Assembly: GCF_029870595.1 (NCBI RefSeq)
Contig: NZ_JAPDIR010000002.1
Coordinates: forward strand, 1 to 64,000
DNA length: 64,000 nt
Source: Sphingomonas sp. CBMAI 2297
GTDB taxonomy: Bacteria; Pseudomonadota; Alphaproteobacteria; Sphingomonadales; Sphingomonadaceae
Reading direction: 5' to 3'
The translations under genes were made by a program, and so were the position numbers. Every line of letters starts with the position of its first letter. The stretch's first letter is position 1. The notes beneath the pieces were generated by a model, which saw only the letters and a program-made list of their open reading frames with translations, made no database searches and was not told the DNA's origin. Positions 17,011 to 26,320 of this stretch are shown piece after piece.

Positions 17011-17076
17011 ATGAAAAGCCCGGCCGCGCCGCTGCCGGTGCAGCGCGCGCGGTCGGGGCCTTTATCGAGCTCCGGC

Positions 17077-17712
17077 TCAGTTCCGCGACGGGAAGACACC
17101 CGTCAGCGCGATGTTGGTCTGGATGCCGAGATAGGGCTGCATGACCGGAACCGGCTGGCTGCCGCCGCTATTGGCGACGGTCACGGTGCCGGTGCCGCCG
17201 CCACCGCCGGTGATGTTCAGGCCGCCCAGGTTGACCGGCGTGGTGCCCGACTGGCCGGCCGGCACATAGAAGGTCGGCGTGACGCTGCCCGAGGAATCAT
17301 TGGCGACGCCGAGGAACGAGCCGGCGCTCGGTGCGGCGGTCTCCGCGTTGAGTGCGCCGGTCATCGCCTGGAGCGTGCCGGATACCGTGCCGCCGCCGGT
17401 GGGCGTGAAGGTGGCGAGGTGGTTGTGGATCGGCATCTGCAGGATACTGAGCACTTCGCTGTTCACGCCGCCGAGTTCGCCCAGGGTGATCGGGGTGAGC
17501 CCGGGGCCGTTGCCCTGGCCGATAAAGACGCGGCCCCGCGAGTCAGGAAGGCCGAAAGTGCTCTGGCCATTGCCGCCATAGACGGTGCCGAGCAGCGAGA
17601 ACAGCGCGGTATTCTGCTGGATCGACATGATCTGGCCCTGGCACGGTGCCCAGCCGCGCGGCGCGAAGTTGAAGCCGACCTGCATGATTTGGCCGATATA
17701 TGGTTCCGACAT
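17077..17712 (-). CDS. Phage tail collar domain protein (microcystin-dependent protein type)
   Basis: This encodes 211 residues. The N-terminal collar domain (about 1-65) reads MSEPYIGQIMQVGFNFAPRGWAPCQGQ and then LFSLLGTVYGGNGQSTFGLPDSRGRV, the standard signature of tail-collar/Mdp proteins. The rest is a Gly/Thr-rich fibre-like segment ending with VPVMQPYLGIQTNIALTGVFPSRN. The start at 17712 follows GGGAGGGGCAGA. No other tail, capsid or lysis genes lie nearby, so this is a stand-alone bacterial member rather than a prophage remnant. Its role in bacteria is unclear. Confidence 0.85.
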   Translation of the reverse strand: MSEPYIGQIMQVGFNFAPRGWAPCQGQIMSIQQNTALFSLLGTVYGGNGQSTFGLPDSRGRVFIGQGNGPGLTPITLGELGGVNSEVLSILQMPIHNHLATFTPTGGGTVSGTLQAMTGALNAETAAPSAGSFLGVANDSSGSVTPTFYVPAGQSGTTPVNLGGLNITGGGGGTGTVTVANSGGSQPVPVMQPYLGIQTNIALTGVFPSRN

Positions 17713-17878
17713 TCTGCCCCTCCCAATTTGAAGCGGGCCGGACGGTAACTCAAAAATCGGAACGCGTCCCGTCCACATTGCCAAATCGGACCAAAATCAT
17801 TTGTGGCACCGAATTGGTGTAATAATTGAGGATTGCGCCCCCGCCCACATCTCAAGTCAGGACAGCGGATAAGATTGC

Positions 17879-17906
17879 ATGTTTATGAAATCATATGCAT
17901 AACATG
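17879..17906. promoter_or_regulatory. Imperfect inverted repeat, possible operator
   Basis: CATGTTTATG (17879-17888) and CATAACATG (17898-17906) form an inverted repeat, perfect apart from one extra T, around an AT-rich spacer. Its position is about 155 bases before the autotransporter start and 170 bases before the collar gene start. That fits an operator in a shared divergent promoter region. The binding protein is unknown. Confidence 0.35.
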
Positions 17907-18014
17907 ACGGGTTTTTTACGATTCCATCTCATTTTAGCGAGTTGTAGCGCGTAAATGGGGATGTAGCGGCCAAGTGGGGATGCTTGCCGTTTCGTCGTGA
18001 ATCGATTGCAAGAA

Positions 18015-18038
18015 CGCGCCGGATCTGCATCCGGCGCG
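18015..18038 (+). promoter_or_regulatory. Strong hairpin in the autotransporter leader
   Basis: CGCGCCGGAT-ctgc-ATCCGGCGCG forms a perfect 10-base stem ending 21 bases before the start codon of the giant autotransporter. On the other strand it is followed by TTCTTGC, so a terminator for leftward transcription is an alternative reading. In the mRNA it could influence ribosome access or mRNA stability. Confidence 0.5.
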
Positions 18039-18059
18039 TGAAAGCTGGGGTCGGGGGAT

Positions 18060-21000
18060 ATGAAGCAGCTTTTCACGCCAAAGGCGGCCCATGTGGGGAA
18101 CATGGTGCGTGCCGGGTCCGGAGGGCGCACGGCATTCCGGCCCTTCAGGTGGCAATGGCTCGCGGCCCTGATCGGATTGCTCCCCGATATCGCTTCGCTG
18201 TCGAATGGCCTTTGGCGCAAGGCGCATGCCCTGGTGCTGGCGCTGTCGACTGCCCTGATCCTGTTGTCGCCGGCCGCCGTCCGGGCCGCCGATGGCGATG
18301 GCTGCAACTACCTCAGGAACAATCCCGCCAATTATGACGGGGGCGCCTATGTCATCACCAGCGGCCCCGTCACGAACCCGGCACCTCCCGGCAATCAGAC
18401 GGGCATCGTCAATTACGCGGCGGGAACCGTTCTGTATTACAGCTACACGGTCTCGGATCCTTCGATCACCGCGAGGTTGACCTATTCGGGCCTGAGCGGG
18501 CTCGGCATCGACATCGTGCCCAGCACGTCGGCGGCGAGTGGCAACGGATCCTTCACCCTGCCGGTGGATTCCCGCGCCGTAACGCCCTCCGGCACGATTC
18601 CGGGCAGCGGCCCCGGCGGCACTGTGACCTGGACCGTCTATTGCGGCGTCCGGGCCAACCAGGCGATCGCGTCGGCCACGGGCGTCGTGGGCACGGCGAT
18701 GAACTTCACGCCGGTCACCGCGTCCTTCGGCCAGGGGACCTACAGCTATGCGCTGAGCGGCGGCACGCTTCCGAGCGGCCTTTCGTTCAACACCGGCACC
18801 GGCGCCATCACCGGAACGCCGACCGCCACGATTGCCGCCACGACCTTCACCGTCACCGTGAGCCATCAGGGGACGGGCACGTCGTCCAAGACTTTCTCGC
18901 TGACCGTCAACCCGCCGCTGCCCACCGTCAGTGGCGTCTCGCCGACCGCCGGCCCGATCGGGGGCAATACCACGGTGACGATCACCGGCACCGGCTTCTC
19001 GATCGCGAACAACACGGGGGCGGTGCTGTTCGGCGCGAATCCCGCGACCTATACGATCGACAGCAACACCCAGATCACCGCGACTTCGCCGGCCGGCAGC
19101 GCGGGCACGGTGGACATCACCGTCACCAATCCGGGCGGCACCAGCCTGACCAGCGCGGCGGACCGCTTCACCTATGTCGCCGCACCGACGGTTACGGCGG
19201 TTTCGCCCATAGCCGGCCCGACTGGCGGTAATACCACGGTGACGATCACCGGCACCGGCTTCTCGGCGGCGAACCCGACAGGGGCAGTGAAGTTCGGCGC
19301 CGCGCTTGCGACCTATACGATCAACAGCGACACGCAGATCACCGCGACGTCGCCGGCAAATGCCGCGAGCACGTACGACGTCACGGTCACCACGCCTGGC
19401 GGCACCAGCGCGATCAGCGCCGCGGACCAGTTCACCTATGTGGCGGCACCGACGGTCACGTCGATCTCGCCGACCGCCGGCCCGACCAGCGGCGGCACCA
19501 CGGTGACGATCACCGGCACCGGCTTCTCGGCGGCGAACCCGACGGGAGCAGTGAAGTTCGGCGCGACGCTCGCGGCCTACACGATCAACAGCAACACCCA
19601 GATTACTGTGAACAACAGTCCAGCGAGCCTGGCCGGCACCTATGACGTCACGGTCGCCACGCCGGGCGGCACCAGCGCGACCAGCGCGGCCGATCAATAT
19701 ACCTATATTGCCGCGCCGGTCGCCAGCTCGTTCACCGCGTCCGCGGTCGCCTATAACGGCACCGGGCTGACCTTCAGCATTGCCGGCCATGCGACGAACA
19801 GCCCGACCAATTTCGCGGTGGGTTCGGCGACCACGGCCCAGGGCGGCTCGGTCTCGGTCAATGCCGCCGGGCTCGTCACCTATGACGCGCCCGCCGGTTT
19901 CCGGGGTAATGACAGCTTCACCTTCACTGCGACCAATCTGGGCGGCACCTCGGCCCCGGCCACGGTCACGGTGCCGGTGAGCAACCCGACACTGGTATCG
20001 ACCCTTGCCGGCAGCGGCACGCGCGGCATCGCGCTGTCGGGCGTGCAGATCAACACGAGCGGCGGCAGGGCGACCTATAGCTGCTCCACGACCCTGGCAT
20101 CCGGGGCGCTGCCCCTGGGCACGCAGCTCAACGGCGATTGCACCGTCACCGGCACGCCGGCGGCGAGCGGCAACTTCACCTTCACCGCCAATGTGACGGA
20201 CAGCTCGCTCGGCACCGGCCCCTTCACCCAGCCGACCGGCTCGCTCACGCTGAGCATCGCGGCACCCACGGTCACCCTGTCCCCGGCCGCCGGCGCGCTG
20301 CCGGGCGCCACGGTCGGCACCAGCTATTCGCAGAGCTTCACCGGCGGCGGCGGCACGACGGGCTACACCTTTGCCCGCACCAGCGGCGCATTGCCGACGG
20401 GCCTGACGCTGAGCGCTGCCGGCGTCATCACCGGCACGCCAACTGCCACCGGCACGTCCAATTTCGACGTCACCGTCACCGACGGCTCGTCGGCGGGAAG
20501 CGGCGGCCCCTATACCGCGACGCAGTCCTACAGCATCACCGTGGTCTCGGGCAGCCAGACGATCAGCTTCGCGGCGCTGCCCAATGCTTCGCTCTCGGCT
20601 TCGCCGCTGACATTGTCGGCCACCGCGACCTCCGGCCTGACGGTCAGCTTCGCCTCGACCACCACGAGCGTCTGCACCGTCTCCGGCACCACGCTCACGC
20701 TCCTCCAGACGGGCAATTGCGCGATCACGGCGAGCCAGGCCGGCGACGCCAACTGGGCCGCGGCGACCGACGTCTCGCGCAGCTTCACCGTGACTCCGGC
20801 CAATCTGGTGCTCGCCACCGGCTCCGCTTCGGGCCTGATCGTCGGCGGGAGCTACAGCCAGGCCAATACGGCCTCGGGCGGCCTCACGCCCTATACCTAC
20901 AGCCTGAATGCGGGCGCCTTCGTGCCGGGCACGACGCTCGGCTCCGACGGCACCGTCAGCGGCAGCCCGACGGTCGCGGGATCGTTCAGCTACCAGATCA

Positions 21001-24000
21001 AGGTGACCGACGGCCAGGGCACGCCGGTCACCACGATCGGCTCGATCGTCACGGTCACGATTGCCAAGGGCAACCAGACGATCACCTTCGCCTCGACCGC
21101 GCCGACCGGCGCGACGGTGGGCGGCGCGACCTATGCCGTGAGCGCGACGACGAACGCGCCGCTCGTCGTGGCCTTCAGCTCGGCGACGCCGGCGGTCTGC
21201 ACGATTAGCGGCAACACCGTGTCGATGGTCGGCACGGGCACCTGCACGATCAACGCCAACCAAGCGGGCGATACCAACTGGAACCCGGCGGCGCAGGTGC
21301 AGCAGAGCTTCACCATCGGCGCGGCGGGTGCCGTCACCACTTCGCTCAGCTTCTCCACGGCCTCGCTGGGCGTCGGCTCGACGGGGACGCTGACGATCAC
21401 CTTCGGCAACCCCAACAGTTCGGCTACGCCGAACATCGCGCCGCTGCTCAGCGGCAGCGCGCTGCTCAGCCGCGTGAGCGGCGCGCCGGGCGGGACCTGT
21501 GGCGCCAGCGGCGCGGATTCGGGGGCGAACTACCAGTTCAACGTCTTCTCCGTCCCCTCGGGCAACTGCACGGTCACGCTGACCTATGCCGGCATCACCC
21601 CAGGCTCGGTCTCGGGCCTCGTGCTCGGGGCGTTCACGCCCAGCGGCTATCCGACCACCGGCTCGGCCAGTAGCGGCAGCATCGCCGTGGTGCCGACGGT
21701 GACCGGCGTCTCGCCGCCTTCGGGCCCGGTCAGCCAGGTGGTGACTGTCAGCGGCACCGGCTTCAGCACGACGCCGGGCAACAACACCGTGACCTTCGGT
21801 GCGGCGGGCAACGGCACGGTAACCGCGGCGAGCGCGACTTCGCTCACCGTCACCACGCCGGCAGTCGGCTCGGGCGCGGCCAACCTGACGGTCACCGTCA
21901 ACGGCCAGACCAGCACGAATTCCGTGGCCTATACCTTCATCGACAAGCCGATCGCGGCGAACAAGCCCGGCGTGGTGATACCCTATGGCAGCACCGGCAC
22001 GCCGATCGACCTGTCGGCCTCGATCACCGGCGGTCCGCACAGCAGCGTCGCGATCGGCACGGCGGCTTCGCACGGCACGACCAGCATTGCCGGCGATGTG
22101 GTGACCTATACGCCGACGGCCGGCTATTTCGGCACGGACAGCTTCACCTATACGGCGACGGGTGCCGGCGGCACTTCGAACGTCGCGACGGTGAGCCTGA
22201 CGGTGGCGACGCCGACGGCACCGACGGTCGCCGACAAGAATGCCGCGATTCCCTATAACAGCACCGGCACGGCCATCGATCTCGCGCCGTCGATCAGCGG
22301 CGTCTATTCGACGGTCGCGGTCGCCACCGGGCCGCAGCACGGCACGGTGACCATCGCGGGTACCGTGGTCACCTATACGCCGACCACCAACTATTATGGC
22401 GCGGACAGCTTCACCTATACGGCGACCGGCCCGGGCGGCACCTCGGCGCCGGCGACGGTGACCCTGGCGGTGGCGACGCCGCCGGCACCGGTCGCGGCGA
22501 ACAAGAGCGGCGTCGGCGTGCCCTATGCGAGCACGGGCACGGCGATCGACCTGTCGACCTCGGTCACGGGCGTCCATTCGAGCATCGCGATCGGCACGGC
22601 GCCGGCCCACGGCACGGTGACGATCGCGGGCGACGTGGTGACCTACACGCCGAACCCGGCGACCTATTACGGTGCGGACAGCTTCACCTTCACGGCGACT
22701 GGCCCCGGCGGCACTTCGGCCCCGGCGACGGTAAGCCTGACGGTGGCGACGCCGGCCGCGCCGACCGTGACCGACAAGAGTGGCGTGGCGGTGCCCTATG
22801 CGAGCACGGGCACGGCGATCGACCTCTCGGCCTCGGTCACGGGCGTCCATTCGAGCATCGCGGTTGCCACCGGTCCAGCCCATGGCACGGTGACGATCGC
22901 GGGCGATGTGGTGACCTATACGCCTGCGGCGACCTATTATGGGGCGGACAGCTTCACCTTCACGGCGACCGGCCCCGGCGGCACTTCGGCCCCGGCGACG
23001 GTGAGCCTGACGGTGGCGACGCCGGCCGCGCCGGTCGCCGCCAACAAGAGCGGCGTGGCGGTGCCCTATGCGAGCACCGGCACGGCGATCGACCTGTCGG
23101 CCTCGGTCACGGGCGTCCATTCGAGCATCGCGGTTGCCAGCGGTCCGGCGCACGGCACGGTGACCATCGCGGGCGACGTGGTGACCTACACGCCGAACCC
23201 GGCGACCTATTACGGGGCGGACAGCTTCACCTTCACGGCGACGGGCCCCGGCGGCACTTCGGCCCCGGCGACGGTGACTCTGACGGTGGCGACGCCGGCC
23301 GCGCCGGTCGCCGCCAACAAGAGCGGCGTGGCGGTGCCCTATGCGAGCACCGGCACGGCGATCGACCTGTCGACCTCGGTTACGGGCGTCCATTCGAGCA
23401 TCGCGATCGGCACGGCGCCGGCGCACGGCACGGTGACGATCGCGGGCGATGTGGTGACCTACACGCCGAACCCGGCGACCTATTACGGGGCGGACAGCTT
23501 CACCTTCACGGCGACGGGCCCCGGCGGCACCTCGGCGCCGGCAACGGTGAGCCTGACGGTGGCGACACCGCCGGCACCGACCGTCGCCAACAAGAGCGGC
23601 GTGGCGGTGCCCTATGCAAGCACGGGCACGGCGATCGACCTGTCGACCTCGGTCACGGGCGTCCATTCGAGCATCGCGATCGGCACGGCGCCCGCGCACG
23701 GCACGGTGACCATTGCGGGCGACGTGGTGACCTACACGCCGAACCCGGCGACCTATTACGGTGCGGACAGCTTCACCTTCACGGCGACCGGCCCCGGCGG
23801 CACTTCGGCGCCGGCGACGGTGAGCCTGACGGTGGCGACGCCGGCCGCGCCGGTCGCCGCCAACAAGAGCGGCGTGGCTATCGGCTATAACAGCAGCGGC
23901 ACGCCCATCGACCTGGCACCCTCGGTCACCGGCGTGCACAACATGCTCACCGTCGTCACGGCGCCGGCCCATGGCACGACCGCGGTCAATGGCGACGTGG

Positions 24001-26000
24001 TCACCTATACGCCCACCAGCGGCTATTTCGGCGCGGACAGCTTCACCTATACCGTCAGCGGCCCCGGCGGCACCTCCGCCGCGGCGACGGTGAGCCTGAC
24101 GGTGGCGACGCCGCCGCCGCCGAATGCGGGGCCGGGGACCTCCACGGTCGCGGGCAGCACCACGACGGCGGGGACCAGTGTCCAGATCAACCTCTCCGCG
24201 CTGGTGACGGGCGTTTATGACTCGATCCAGCTCGCCAGCCAGCCGGCGCACGGCACGGTCACGCTGAGCGGCGGGGCCGGGCCCAGCCTGACCCCGGTCG
24301 CGGCGGCGCCGACCTCGCCCTATATCGCGACCTATACGCCGGCCGCGAATTTCGCCGGCGCCGACAGCTTCACTTATGTGGCGGTCGGTCCGGGCGGTGC
24401 CTCGGCACCGGGCACGGTGACGATCACCGTGGTCGGCCAGGTACCGGTCGCGGCACCCAAGACCGCGACGGCGGGCGACGGCCAGATGGTCTCGGTGATG
24501 CTCACCGACGGGGCGGCGCGCGGGCCGTTCACCGGCGCGAACGTGGTGAGCATATCGCCGGCCAATTCGGCCACCACCGCGATCGTGGCGACTGGCAACG
24601 GCACCTATCGCCTCGACGTGACACCGAATAATCGCTTCGGCGGGCAGATCGTGGTCGCCTATACGCTGAGCAACGTCTTCGGCGCCTCGGCTCCGTCGAC
24701 GGTCACGCTCACCGTCCAGGCGCGTCCGGATCCGCGCAACGATCCGGATATCGCCGCGATCAGCGACGCGCAGGCCGAGACGACCCGCCGCTTCGCCCGG
24801 GCGCAGGTGTCCAACTTCATGCGGCGCGCCGAGCAGCTCCACAATGGCGGCGGCAGCGCCGGCCTTGCGATGGGCGTGACGCTGGCTTCGCGTGACGGCT
24901 CGGCACCGATGCAGCGCCCCGACGACAAGAATTGGGGCCTGGCGATCACCGAGCGGATGCGCGTCTCGGGCGAGGATCCGGCGATCGGCCGGGTCGTCAA
25001 TAATCCGCAGTCGCCGCTCTCGCGTGGCGATCAGCTCGGCTCCGGCCGGACAATCGCGGGCACGGGTGGCGCCGGCACGGGCGGTGCCGGTGGCGCGGAT
25101 GGCGCGGCGGGCGACGAGCGTGCCGCACCGGGCAAGGGCGCGGTGGACGAGGACGGCAACCGTCGGATCGGTTCGCTCGCCATCTGGGCGGGCGGCGCGA
25201 TCGACATCGGCACGCGCGACAGGCGCACCGACCGCAGCAAGATCACCGCCACCACCGCGGGGCTCAGCGCCGGTGCCGACATCAAGCTCTCCGAGGGCGT
25301 GCTGGTCGGCCTGGGTGGCGGCTATGGCAATGATCTGAGCCGGATCGGCACCGCGGCGCAGGTGCGCGGCACGAGCACGATCTATGCTGCCTATGCGAGC
25401 GTCCAGCCCGCCAGCGGCACCTTCATCGACGGCATGATCGGCCGCGGCCAGCTCGACTTCACCACCCGGCGCATTGCCCAGGCGGTGAATGCGACGGCGC
25501 GTGGCAGTCGCGATGGAAGCTACACCATCGCGGCGATCTCGCTCGGGATCGATCGGGCCGAAGGGCCGCTGCAATGGTCGATCTATGGCCGCGGCGAGTA
25601 TATGGACGCCGATCTCGATGCCTATGCGGAGAGCGGCGCCGGGCGCTACAATCTGCGCTTCGATGCCCGTCAGGTCCGCTCCATCACCGGCACGCTCGGC
25701 GGCCGCCTGCAATATCGCCAGAAGACGGGCTTCGGTTCGATCACCCCGCGCCTGCGCGTGGAGTGGAACCACGAGTTCGCCAATGTCGATGCCCAGTGGC
25801 TCGACTATGCCGATATCCCGGGTGCGGCGATCTATGCGCTGGCGGGCAATGGCTGGCGGCGCGAGCAGCTCCAGCTGAGCTTCGGCACCCGCTTCGACAT
25901 CCTCTCCAGCGGCTGGTCGTTCGACTTCGAGACCGGGTTGCGCGCGGCTCAGGGCGAGAAGGCCGGCACGTTGCAGCTCCGCCTGTCGAAGCGCTGGTAG
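18060..26000 (+). CDS. Giant autotransporter with TIG/Ig-like repeats
   Basis: This encodes 2646 residues. An unusually long signal region (1-75) ends in a hydrophobic core and AVRA cleavage site. Then come a Cys-containing head (about 76-200), a putative-Ig domain, three TIG/IPT domains (about 286-551, each with TVTITGTGFS-like cores), further putative-Ig segments, a fourth TIG (about 1215-1295), and about eight cadherin/Ig-like repeats of roughly 90 residues (1296-2019, ending G-A-D-S-F-T-F-T-A-T-G-P-G-G-T-S). A Gly-rich linker leads to an autotransporter beta-barrel (about 2370-2646) ending in LSKRW with the usual aromatic last residue. It is probably a surface adhesin secreted by type Va transport. 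No protease triad was seen. Confidence 0.9.
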   Translation: MKQLFTPKAAHVGNMVRAGSGGRTAFRPFRWQWLAALIGLLPDIASLSNGLWRKAHALVLALSTALILLSPAAVRAADGDGCNYLRNNPANYDGGAYVITSGPVTNPAPPGNQTGIVNYAAGTVLYYSYTVSDPSITARLTYSGLSGLGIDIVPSTSAASGNGSFTLPVDSRAVTPSGTIPGSGPGGTVTWTVYCGVRANQAIASATGVVGTAMNFTPVTASFGQGTYSYALSGGTLPSGLSFNTGTGAITGTPTATIAATTFTVTVSHQGTGTSSKTFSLTVNPPLPTVSGVSPTAGPIGGNTTVTITGTGFSIANNTGAVLFGANPATYTIDSNTQITATSPAGSAGTVDITVTNPGGTSLTSAADRFTYVAAPTVTAVSPIAGPTGGNTTVTITGTGFSAANPTGAVKFGAALATYTINSDTQITATSPANAASTYDVTVTTPGGTSAISAADQFTYVAAPTVTSISPTAGPTSGGTTVTITGTGFSAANPTGAVKFGATLAAYTINSNTQITVNNSPASLAGTYDVTVATPGGTSATSAADQYTYIAAPVASSFTASAVAYNGTGLTFSIAGHATNSPTNFAVGSATTAQGGSVSVNAAGLVTYDAPAGFRGNDSFTFTATNLGGTSAPATVTVPVSNPTLVSTLAGSGTRGIALSGVQINTSGGRATYSCSTTLASGALPLGTQLNGDCTVTGTPAASGNFTFTANVTDSSLGTGPFTQPTGSLTLSIAAPTVTLSPAAGALPGATVGTSYSQSFTGGGGTTGYTFARTSGALPTGLTLSAAGVITGTPTATGTSNFDVTVTDGSSAGSGGPYTATQSYSITVVSGSQTISFAALPNASLSASPLTLSATATSGLTVSFASTTTSVCTVSGTTLTLLQTGNCAITASQAGDANWAAATDVSRSFTVTPANLVLATGSASGLIVGGSYSQANTASGGLTPYTYSLNAGAFVPGTTLGSDGTVSGSPTVAGSFSYQIKVTDGQGTPVTTIGSIVTVTIAKGNQTITFASTAPTGATVGGATYAVSATTNAPLVVAFSSATPAVCTISGNTVSMVGTGTCTINANQAGDTNWNPAAQVQQSFTIGAAGAVTTSLSFSTASLGVGSTGTLTITFGNPNSSATPNIAPLLSGSALLSRVSGAPGGTCGASGADSGANYQFNVFSVPSGNCTVTLTYAGITPGSVSGLVLGAFTPSGYPTTGSASSGSIAVVPTVTGVSPPSGPVSQVVTVSGTGFSTTPGNNTVTFGAAGNGTVTAASATSLTVTTPAVGSGAANLTVTVNGQTSTNSVAYTFIDKPIAANKPGVVIPYGSTGTPIDLSASITGGPHSSVAIGTAASHGTTSIAGDVVTYTPTAGYFGTDSFTYTATGAGGTSNVATVSLTVATPTAPTVADKNAAIPYNSTGTAIDLAPSISGVYSTVAVATGPQHGTVTIAGTVVTYTPTTNYYGADSFTYTATGPGGTSAPATVTLAVATPPAPVAANKSGVGVPYASTGTAIDLSTSVTGVHSSIAIGTAPAHGTVTIAGDVVTYTPNPATYYGADSFTFTATGPGGTSAPATVSLTVATPAAPTVTDKSGVAVPYASTGTAIDLSASVTGVHSSIAVATGPAHGTVTIAGDVVTYTPAATYYGADSFTFTATGPGGTSAPATVSLTVATPAAPVAANKSGVAVPYASTGTAIDLSASVTGVHSSIAVASGPAHGTVTIAGDVVTYTPNPATYYGADSFTFTATGPGGTSAPATVTLTVATPAAPVAANKSGVAVPYASTGTAIDLSTSVTGVHSSIAIGTAPAHGTVTIAGDVVTYTPNPATYYGADSFTFTATGPGGTSAPATVSLTVATPPAPTVANKSGVAVPYASTGTAIDLSTSVTGVHSSIAIGTAPAHGTVTIAGDVVTYTPNPATYYGADSFTFTATGPGGTSAPATVSLTVATPAAPVAANKSGVAIGYNSSGTPIDLAPSVTGVHNMLTVVTAPAHGTTAVNGDVVTYTPTSGYFGADSFTYTVSGPGGTSAAATVSLTVATPPPPNAGPGTSTVAGSTTTAGTSVQINLSALVTGVYDSIQLASQPAHGTVTLSGGAGPSLTPVAAAPTSPYIATYTPAANFAGADSFTYVAVGPGGASAPGTVTITVVGQVPVAAPKTATAGDGQMVSVMLTDGAARGPFTGANVVSISPANSATTAIVATGNGTYRLDVTPNNRFGGQIVVAYTLSNVFGASAPSTVTLTVQARPDPRNDPDIAAISDAQAETTRRFARAQVSNFMRRAEQLHNGGGSAGLAMGVTLASRDGSAPMQRPDDKNWGLAITERMRVSGEDPAIGRVVNNPQSPLSRGDQLGSGRTIAGTGGAGTGGAGGADGAAGDERAAPGKGAVDEDGNRRIGSLAIWAGGAIDIGTRDRRTDRSKITATTAGLSAGADIKLSEGVLVGLGGGYGNDLSRIGTAAQVRGTSTIYAAYASVQPASGTFIDGMIGRGQLDFTTRRIAQAVNATARGSRDGSYTIAAISLGIDRAEGPLQWSIYGRGEYMDADLDAYAESGAGRYNLRFDARQVRSITGTLGGRLQYRQKTGFGSITPRLRVEWNHEFANVDAQWLDYADIPGAAIYALAGNGWRREQLQLSFGTRFDILSSGWSFDFETGLRAAQGEKAGTLQLRLSKRW
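21945..24116 (+). repeat. Tandem 270-273 bp coding repeats in the autotransporter gene
   Basis: Eight consecutive units start near 21945, 22218, 22485, 22758, 23028, 23301, 23574 and 23847. Units 3 to 7 (22485-23846) are almost identical at DNA level. They differ mainly by mosaic swaps (APVAANKS or APTVTDKS at the start, IGTAP or VATGP in the middle, NPATYY or AATYY near the end). Units 1, 2 and 8 are more diverged. The pattern indicates recent duplication with gene conversion. Confidence 0.9.
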
Positions 26001-26009
26001 GGATAGGAG

Positions 26010-26037
26010 CCCGGGCCGGCCGGCGCCGTCCCGGGCC
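26010..26037 (+). terminator. GC-rich hairpin after the autotransporter gene
   Basis: GCCCGGG (26010-26016) and CCCGGGC (26031-26037) form a perfect stem ten bases beyond the stop codon, flanked by GGAG and CTCC that can extend the pairing. No T-run follows, so it may be a weak or Rho-assisted terminator. Confidence 0.4.
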
Positions 26038-26102
26038 TGCTCCCAGTCGAGCCTATACCGCCGAGGCGGTGAGCAACGGGTTCCGGCCCGGGGCTTGCCC
26101 AG

Positions 26103-26275
26103 GGTGAGAACTCAAACAAGCCTCTGAAACTACACCCGTCATCCCCGCGCGGGCGGGGATCCAGGGTAGTAGGGGATGATCGAAGCAATCCCGCGGGTGC
26201 TTGCCGGAAACGGCAAAGCAAGCCGCGCGCCCCTTGCTCCTGGCCCTGGATCCCCGCCTGCGCGGGGATGACGGG
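26103..26275. repeat. Paired GTCATCCCCGC repeats (BIME-like)
   Basis: The arms CCCGTCATCCCCGCGCGGGC... (26135-26166) and its inverted copy (26244-26275) match in 31 of 32 bases. Each arm is itself a small hairpin (CCCCGC/GCGGGG). The left arm is preceded by GGTGAGAACTCAAACAAG and CCTCTGAAACTAC (from 26103), a segment that recurs with few changes at 51379. This is the most frequent repeat family in the window. It fills most of the 320 bases between the autotransporter and the response regulator at 26321, and nothing else was seen there. Confidence 0.8.
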
Positions 26276-26320
26276 GAAGGGATGGTGGGGATGACGATTG
26301 AAGGAGCATGAGTCCCCAAC

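Larger units (their letters stand above)
17713..18059. other. Intergenic region with divergent promoters (AT-rich)
   Basis: This 347-base gap separates the divergent collar gene and the giant autotransporter gene. It is markedly more AT-rich than its surroundings from about 17795 to 17945 (for example TTGTGGCACCGAATTGG, then TAATAATTG). That fits promoters for both genes, but no -10/-35 pair stands out enough to assign. The two structured sites in it are listed separately. No reading frame with coding character was seen. Confidence 0.5.

Noticed and set aside
17077..17712. Prophage remnant
   Set aside because: Only a collar-domain protein was found. No integrase, capsid, terminase, lysis or attachment site is visible nearby.
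22485..23846. CRISPR-like direct repeats
   Set aside because: The repeats are 270-273 bp, in frame and translate to Ig-like domains. There are no short repeats with unique spacers.
17934..25772. Minus-strand open frame of about 2600 codons opposite the autotransporter
   Set aside because: It is Arg/Gly/Ala-rich with no domain pattern and mirrors the codon bias and tandem repeats of the plus-strand gene, which has a signal peptide, Ig-like domains and a barrel. It is a shadow frame.
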